Positions 6,078 to 10,095 of a stretch of 10,095 nucleotides of DNA are shown here, one piece after another; the stretch's first letter is position 1; every line of letters begins with the position of its first letter. The stretch lies in NCBI GenBank assembly GCA_937982515.1, contig CALJMB010000007.1, positions 1-10,095 on the forward strand, given 5' to 3'. The translations under genes were made by a program, and so were the position numbers. The notes under the pieces were generated by a model, which searched no databases, had not been told where the DNA came from, and saw only the letters and a program-made list of their open reading frames with translations. The DNA comes from an uncultured Balneolaceae bacterium (GTDB lineage: Bacteria > Bacteroidota > Rhodothermia > Balneolales > Balneolaceae).

Positions 6078-6170
6078 AGAACGCGGATACCACGGATGGA
6101 GCCAATATGCACAGATATATATATAATAACTATCAGTGAAGACCCGCCTCATCCGCACTATCCGTGTTCT
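6078..6170. repeat. Long imperfect inverted repeat of the CGGAT family
   Basis: AGAACGCGGATACCACGGAT (6078-6097) and its neighbours match the reverse complement of 6147-6170 at 18 of 24 positions. The 45-nt centre is AT-rich (ATATATATATAATAAC). It fills most of the spacer between the glutamate dehydrogenase stop and the anti-sigma-like gene, and could fold as the 3' end of the former's transcript. Similar ACGCGGAT words occur near 3500 in another spacer, so it is likely one member of a dispersed family. Confidence 0.65.
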
Positions 6171-6192
6171 GTATGATGCGTCTAACGGGAAA

Positions 6193-7500
6193 TCATCCGT
6201 AAATTCCACGCATTTTCAGCGTCGTCGCCACTTTATTAATGGCATATACATAAGCGGCCTGCCGCAGGGTAATGTCATGCTCTTTGCTCACATTAAACAG
6301 GTTGTCAAACGCATCACGCATCATTCGGTTCAGCCTTCTGTTAACCCGTTCTTCTGTCCAGAAATACCCCTGGCGATCCTGCACCCATTCAAAATAAGAG
6401 ACCGTTACTCCACCGGCGTTGGCCAGGATATCAGGTATGAGCATGATGCCCTTATCCTCCAGGATGGAATCGGCGCTAGCCGTAACGGGGCCATTGGCGC
6501 CTTCGGAGATGATCCGTGCCTGTATCTTGGCAGCATTTTGGTGGTTAATCTGGTCTTCTCTGGCAGCCGGAATCAGCACATCGCACTTAAGTTGCAAGAG
6601 CTCCTCATTGGTGATGGCTTCGGCATCGGGATATCCTTCCAGTAAGTTATTATTGTTTTTGGCGTACTCCAGAGCCTTGGGGATGTCTATGCCGTTTTTG
6701 TTGTAATATCCTCCCGATATGTCGCCGATAGCAATAACTTTAGCTCCCTGCTCGTAAATCAGCTTGGCTGTCGTAGATCCCACGTTTCCAAAACCCTGAA
6801 CAACCACAGTACACTCATTGGGCATAATCCCCATTTTGGTAAGGGCGGCAAGCGTTACGGTGACCACTCCCCGTCCGGTTGCTTCTTTGCGTCCATGAGA
6901 ACCACCTAAAATAATGGGTTTGCCGGTAACTACTGCCGTTTCCGTCTTGTTGGCATTCATACTGTACGTATCCATGATCCATGCCATTGTCTGCTCATCG
7001 GTATTCATGTCGGGGGCGGGAATGTCACGATCCGGACCAAAAACCTCTAACAAGTTTGAGGTATAGCGGCGGGTTAACCGTTCCAGTTCACTCCGTGAAA
7101 GCTCTTTAGGGTTGCAACGTATCCCCCCCTTCGCTCCACCAAAGGGCACATTTACCACAGCGCACTTCCAGGTCATCCAGGCAGATAATGCTTTTATCTG
7201 TTCAATAGTAACATCCGGAGCATATCGGATCCCGCCCTTGGATGGCCCCAAGACATTATCGTGAATGACCCTGTACCCTTCAAAAACCCGAATTTCTCCC
7301 GAATCCATAACTACAGGAATCGAGACGATGACCTGTTTAAAGGGTTTGGCCAGGTACTGGAACATACCTTCATCCAGTTCCAGCAGCTTGGCTGCAAAGC
7401 GAAACCGCTCCATCATCGATTCAAAAGGTGAGTCATCATTCAGTTTAGGCCCTGGTTCTTTGTAATAACCAGTTGTTTGCATTTTTTTATTGTATGGCAT
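6193..7500 (-). CDS. gdhA: Glutamate dehydrogenase (Glu/Leu/Phe/Val dehydrogenase family)
   Basis: Cytosolic hexameric-type enzyme of 435 residues, normal length for the short (about 420-450) class, interconverting glutamate with 2-oxoglutarate plus ammonia using NAD(P). The N-terminal dimerisation domain holds GPSKGGIRYAP (85-95, substrate lysine K88), WKCAVVNVPFGGAKGGI (111-127, catalytic K124) and PAPDMNT (161-167, catalytic D164). The Rossmann domain holds VVVQGFGNVGSTTAKL (232-247) with D260 at the end of the following strand, then ISEGANGP (331-338) and LANAGGVTVSYFEW (359-372). All active-site residues I can place are present. Cofactor preference is not clear from sequence. The start could be the ATG at 7500 or M7 at 7482; neither has a good ribosome-binding site. 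The gene is divergent from the permease gene across a 407-nt spacer. Confidence 0.97.
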   Translation of the reverse strand: MPYNKKMQTTGYYKEPGPKLNDDSPFESMMERFRFAAKLLELDEGMFQYLAKPFKQVIVSIPVVMDSGEIRVFEGYRVIHDNVLGPSKGGIRYAPDVTIEQIKALSAWMTWKCAVVNVPFGGAKGGIRCNPKELSRSELERLTRRYTSNLLEVFGPDRDIPAPDMNTDEQTMAWIMDTYSMNANKTETAVVTGKPIILGGSHGRKEATGRGVVTVTLAALTKMGIMPNECTVVVQGFGNVGSTTAKLIYEQGAKVIAIGDISGGYYNKNGIDIPKALEYAKNNNNLLEGYPDAEAITNEELLQLKCDVLIPAAREDQINHQNAAKIQARIISEGANGPVTASADSILEDKGIMLIPDILANAGGVTVSYFEWVQDRQGYFWTEERVNRRLNRMMRDAFDNLFNVSKEHDITLRQAAYVYAINKVATTLKMRGIYG

Positions 7501-7769
7501 AGAGCAGAAAACTAGATCCGTAGGATGTAAAATGGTTAATAATTATGGGTTGTAACGGTGGAACAAATATAAAGACATATTTCCAGGAAAAGTATCAAAA
7601 TTAGTAAAGGAAGGTATGAAAAATTCTTTACATACTTAAGAGTATATATTCAAAAGCGGTTTATTGTTTGATCACGTAGTGACCGGGACAACCAGGGGCA
7701 CGATCCGTCTCTCCCTTTACAATGCAAGGTATTCGCTTTTAACGGCAGCCCGGTTAAATAGATCGCCGG
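7501..7769. other. AT-rich half of the divergent spacer between gdhA and the permease gene
   Basis: No gene is supported. Small dyads are visible (ATACTTAAGAGTAT near 7632-7645; TCAC-GTA-GTGA at 7672-7682), of unknown relevance. The gdhA promoter must lie here on the minus strand, but I cannot define its boxes with confidence. Confidence 0.4.
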
Positions 7770-7829
7770 ATTAAAATAATGTTAAGAAACATAGGTTTTA
7801 AGAAATTGTTAACATTAAGTTAATATATG
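7770..7829 (+). promoter_or_regulatory. Phased TTAA array, candidate Pho-box-type response regulator site
   Basis: TTAA begins at 7771, 7782, 7798, 7809 and 7820. The steps are 11, 16, 11 and 11 nt. Each is followed by one variable base and an A (TTAAAA, TTAAGA, TTAAGA, TTAACA, TTAATA), and four of five are preceded by G or T. An 11-nt phase places every unit on the same DNA face, as OmpR/PhoB-type regulators bind; cyanobacterial and Bacillus Pho boxes use TTAA(C/T)-like units at this period. The last unit lies about 80 nt before the start codon of a PiT-like permease. The region is AT-rich, which raises the chance of coincidence. A further TTAA at 7815 is out of phase. Confidence 0.4.
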
Positions 7830-7907
7830 TTTCATACCCTGCGGCTAAAAATCAGATCTGAAGAGTGATTAGCCAGCACCTTACAACCCTAACCAGCATA
7901 CATTTTC

Positions 7908-9050
7908 ATGCCTGAACAGGAGACTTCTGGGCACCCATCGCCATCAGAAACAGTTACGTTTACCGAACAGTTTTTCTCCTCAAGTCTTTATACCATCTTC
8001 AGAGAAGAGCGAAATTTTTTGGCCCTGATTGGCCTTTTCTTTTTTATCGCAGGTGTAACCTTTCCACATGCGGAGATTGCCAAATGGGTTGGTTTCGCCC
8101 TGGCCGGTTATTCTGCTATTGCCAACGACAGTATCCAAACCATCGGCACTTTTATTGCCTCTAACGAGGATAAAAAATGGTGGGTGTTGTGGCTGTTTAT
8201 CGGCGGGATATTTATGGCGACGGTTTCATACAGCTGGTACGTAAACGACGGGGATGTGACCTATCAGCGGTTGTCGGCAAAAGGGTTTTCCGAAGCGCCG
8301 ACCTCATTTACATTTCTTCAGATAGCCGCTCCTATTTTCCTTTTATTGTTGACCCGCATGAGGATGCCGGTTTCTACCACATTTCTGATACTCAGCTGTT
8401 TTTCGGCCAATGCTTCTGCTATAGGTGATGTACTGATTAAAAGTGTTTCCGGGTACTTTGTAGCCTTTGGCACCGCTATAGTTGTCTGGATTGTTTTGTC
8501 AAAAGCAATTCAGAAACTCACCAAAGGTAAGGCCCATTCTATTTGGATGGTATTTCAGTGGATCACCAGTGGCGCTCTCTGGGCTGTATGGATCATGCAG
8601 GATGCGGCTAATATTGCCGTGTACCTGCCCCGGTCACTGAGTTTTCCACAGTTCCTTGCTTTTAGTACTTTTATATTCCTGGGCCTGGGTTTGTTGTTTT
8701 ACCTGCGGGGGGATAAAATCCAAAGAGTGGTTACCGAAAAGTCGGATGTAAGTGATATTCGTTCTGCTACTATTATCGATTTTGTCTATGCCATTATTCT
8801 CTACTACTTTAAAATTCAGAGCAATATACCTATGAGTACCACCTGGGTATTTATTGGCTTGCTGGCCGGCCGGGAGATAGCGATGAGCTTTACCGATGTA
8901 CGCGGCAAGGGCAAACCGCTGAAAGCCAGTTTACAGCTTATAGGAAAAGATGTGGGTTATGCTCTTGTTGGCCTGGCAGTTTCTATTGCTCTGGCCATTG
9001 CTATCAATCCGGCAATTAAGGCGGAATTCCTGAGCTTTTTCTTTGGATAG
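7908..9050 (+). CDS. Divergent PiT-superfamily-like permease (inorganic phosphate transporter-like)
   Basis: A 380-residue polytopic membrane protein with about ten hydrophobic segments and an inverted duplication. In the first half, IANDSIQTIGT (71-81) corresponds to the PiT signature GANDVANAxGT, and MRMPVSTTFLILS (151-163) to the PVSTT hairpin. In the second half, MQDAANIAVYLPR (230-242) sits where a second GANDVAN is expected, and IPMSTTWVFIGLLAGRE (307-323) is the second P(V/M)STT motif. PiT proteins carry phosphate (or sulfate, in CysP) with H+ or Na+. The length and fold pattern fit, but the signatures are altered: VANA becomes SIQT in the first, and the N of ND is Q in the second. The substrate is therefore uncertain. 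A cytosolic loop with EKSDVSDIRSAT (about 277-288) lies between the halves. The upstream phased TTAA array would fit phosphate control (inference). No Shine-Dalgarno is seen before the ATG. Confidence 0.8.
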   Translation: MPEQETSGHPSPSETVTFTEQFFSSSLYTIFREERNFLALIGLFFFIAGVTFPHAEIAKWVGFALAGYSAIANDSIQTIGTFIASNEDKKWWVLWLFIGGIFMATVSYSWYVNDGDVTYQRLSAKGFSEAPTSFTFLQIAAPIFLLLLTRMRMPVSTTFLILSCFSANASAIGDVLIKSVSGYFVAFGTAIVVWIVLSKAIQKLTKGKAHSIWMVFQWITSGALWAVWIMQDAANIAVYLPRSLSFPQFLAFSTFIFLGLGLLFYLRGDKIQRVVTEKSDVSDIRSATIIDFVYAIILYYFKIQSNIPMSTTWVFIGLLAGREIAMSFTDVRGKGKPLKASLQLIGKDVGYALVGLAVSIALAIAINPAIKAEFLSFFFG

Positions 9051-9087
9051 CAGAATGTAGAGACAACCGGAGCGTATGGGCATCCAG

Positions 9088-9166
9088 CCTGGGAATGTGG
9101 ATTTACGGCTGATCCGCCTGTCGGCAGATCCGCCCAAAACACTCCGCACATTAATCGTCAACACAC
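9088..9166. repeat. Dispersed intergenic repeat, copy 2 (uninterrupted)
   Basis: Starts CCTGGGAATGTGGAT and continues TCCGCCTGTCGGCAGATC at 9113. Both parts match copy 1 at 3494-3680, where they are about 109 nt apart. GATCCGCC occurs twice here, at 9111 and 9127. It begins 38 nt after the permease stop codon. Confidence 0.65.
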
Positions 9167-9307
9167 CCTGACACACCGTGCATCCTTTTGAGTTTATAAG
9201 CACAATGCATAACAGTTTCCTTCTACACAGTCTGTGAATCACTTATCTTTTCACGATAGTTGTCGGTCCGGAGGACTAATGACGTACACATCTGATGTTT
9301 TTGCAAC

Positions 9308-9345
9308 AAAAAAGCGCTCTGGTTTTAGGCCGGAGCGCTTTTTTT
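9308..9345 (+). terminator. Strong intrinsic terminator (works on either strand)
   Basis: A 15-bp stem (arms 9308-9322 and 9330-9344, one G-U pair, core AGCGCTC/GAGCGCT) with loop TTTTAGG is followed on the plus strand by T7. The A-tract at 9308-9313 gives a U-tract on the other strand as well. It lies about 260 nt past the permease stop and 118 nt before the HNH start. It could end a long 3' UTR or a short separate transcript in between. Confidence 0.85.
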
Positions 9346-9463
9346 ATTGATTTTTTCTAAAATATCATGTTGATTCTACTCATTAAAGATTTGTAGCCAG
9401 TTGCTTTTAACAGTGAAGGACCATTCGGGGTATAAAGACTGGTTCCCAAAAATATAAACTGTT

Positions 9464-9961
9464 ATGGATGCTAGTGTACTTGTTTTAAATCAGGATTATC
9501 AACCGCTAAGTGTGTGTTCGGTGCACCGTTCCGTTAAACTGGTTTTTATGGATAAAGCCGAGATGTTACACGACTATCCGGACAGAAAAATACAAACGGT
9601 GACACAAGAGTACTCCTATCCTTCAGTTATCCGGCTCCGCAGGTATATTAATATTCCCTACAACCGGATTGTTTTGTCCCGCCGCAACATTATGAAAAGG
9701 GATAACAACCGGTGCCAATACTGCGGATCTAAAAAGAACCTTACCATCGATCACATCCTGCCCAGGAGCCGGGGAGGCAAAGATACCTGGGAAAATCTTG
9801 TCACAGCCTGCGATCACTGCAACGTAAGCAAGGGAAACCGCACTCCCCACGAAGCTAAGATGACCCTCCGGCGTAAGCCCTTCCGGCCGGTACACATCAC
9901 CTTTTTTCAGTCCATTTTGGGTGGCGTTCAGGATGAGTGGAAACCCTATTTGTATATGTAA
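9464..9961 (+). CDS. HNH endonuclease, zinc-ribbon type (chromosomal FCB-group family)
   Basis: A 165-residue protein opening MDASVLVLNQDYQPLSVCSV, an N-terminal block typical of a conserved family common in Bacteroidota-related genomes. The HNH nuclease domain is C-terminal (about 76-128). CxxC at 84/87 (CQYC) and CxxC at 116/119 (CDHC) would bind a structural zinc. IDHILPRSRGG (95-105) holds the DH pair with catalytic H97, ENLV supplies N111, and CNVSKGN (119-125) ends the motif. The domain cuts or nicks DNA in characterised relatives, but this family's cellular role is not established. No adjacent methylase, toxin or mobility gene is present, so a restriction or homing role is not supported by context. 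The gene has its own upstream terminator and AT-rich leader and is probably monocistronic. Confidence 0.92.
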   Translation: MDASVLVLNQDYQPLSVCSVHRSVKLVFMDKAEMLHDYPDRKIQTVTQEYSYPSVIRLRRYINIPYNRIVLSRRNIMKRDNNRCQYCGSKKNLTIDHILPRSRGGKDTWENLVTACDHCNVSKGNRTPHEAKMTLRRKPFRPVHITFFQSILGGVQDEWKPYLYM

Positions 9962-9970
9962 CAGTTAAGG

Positions 9971-10012
9971 GCGGTAAGCGGTAAGCAGTGGGCAGTAGAC
10001 AGTGGGCAGGAT
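9971..10012. repeat. Degenerate heptamer tandem repeat
   Basis: Six 7-nt units in register: GCGGTAA, GCGGTAA, GCAGTGG, GCAGTAG, ACAGTGG, GCAGGAT. The consensus is about GCAGTRG. It begins 10 nt after the HNH stop codon. Confidence 0.7.
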
Positions 10013-10048
10013 GGATTGTCCGGATCCGGGGAGATGGGCCGCGACCGG

Positions 10049-10095
10049 CTGTAGAACTGTAGAACTGTAGAACTGTAGAACTGTAGAACTGTAGA
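10049..10095. repeat. Octamer microsatellite CTGTAGAA (about six units, runs off the window)
   Basis: Five perfect copies of CTGTAGAA and seven bases of a sixth follow directly on one another up to the last base of the window, so the true copy number is unknown. The units are identical, unlike the degenerate heptamers just upstream, which suggests recent slippage expansion. Confidence 0.95.

Noticed and set aside
8931..9242. Minus-strand open frame over the permease end and following repeat
   Set aside because: It overlaps the coding end of a clear gene and a dispersed repeat; no family features.
9401..9436. TTGCTT / TATAAA promoter before the HNH gene
   Set aside because: The 24-nt gap is too long for a standard sigma-70 promoter, and this group's promoters differ; not listed as a feature.
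9464..9961. HNH protein as a homing or restriction nuclease on a mobile element
   Set aside because: No intron, intein, methylase, integrase or boundary repeats are seen; the family occurs as an ordinary chromosomal gene.

Overview
The window looks like ordinary chromosome from a bacterium of the FCB superphylum, most likely Balneolota/Rhodothermota or a near relative. This rests on the look of the proteins (above all the HNH protein at the right end and the glutamate dehydrogenase), base composition near 50% G+C, and the almost complete lack of Shine-Dalgarno sequences before the starts. No phage, plasmid, transposase, CRISPR, tRNA or rRNA gene is visible. The taxonomic call is inference.

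Left part (1-4384): the 3' portion of a QorB/YtfG-like NAD(P)H:quinone oxidoreductase of the NmrA/SDR type, cut by the left edge; a complete MATE efflux transporter; a flavodoxin-fold NAD(P)H-dependent FMN reductase; and, on the minus strand, a COG2085-type NAD(P)-binding oxidoreductase. Together these suggest redox and xenobiotic handling, but they are separate transcription units divided by repeat-rich spacers, not an operon. Middle (4385-7500): an HdeD/DUF308 six-helix membrane protein, an RsbW-like anti-sigma/ATPase protein (minus) and a hexameric glutamate dehydrogenase (minus). Right part (7501-10095): a divergent PiT-superfamily-like permease, then a zinc-type HNH endonuclease.

The spacers are the most unusual part. 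They hold a 43-nt perfect palindrome, a second strong hairpin, four tandem 23-nt self-complementary units, a two-copy dispersed element of which one copy appears interrupted by about 109 nt, several inverted repeats, degenerate heptamer repeats and a pure octamer repeat running off the right edge. The palindrome family flanks the MATE gene on both sides. Two regulatory candidates stand out. One is an array of TTAA-centred units with 11-nt phasing upstream of the permease, resembling a Pho box. The other is a 19-codon leader reading frame with the only well-placed AGGAG seen here, whose stop overlaps the HdeD start as ATGA.

I see no clear undescribed multi-gene system. The best leads are the Pho-box-like array with its divergent permease, the leader frame, and the palindromic repeat families.
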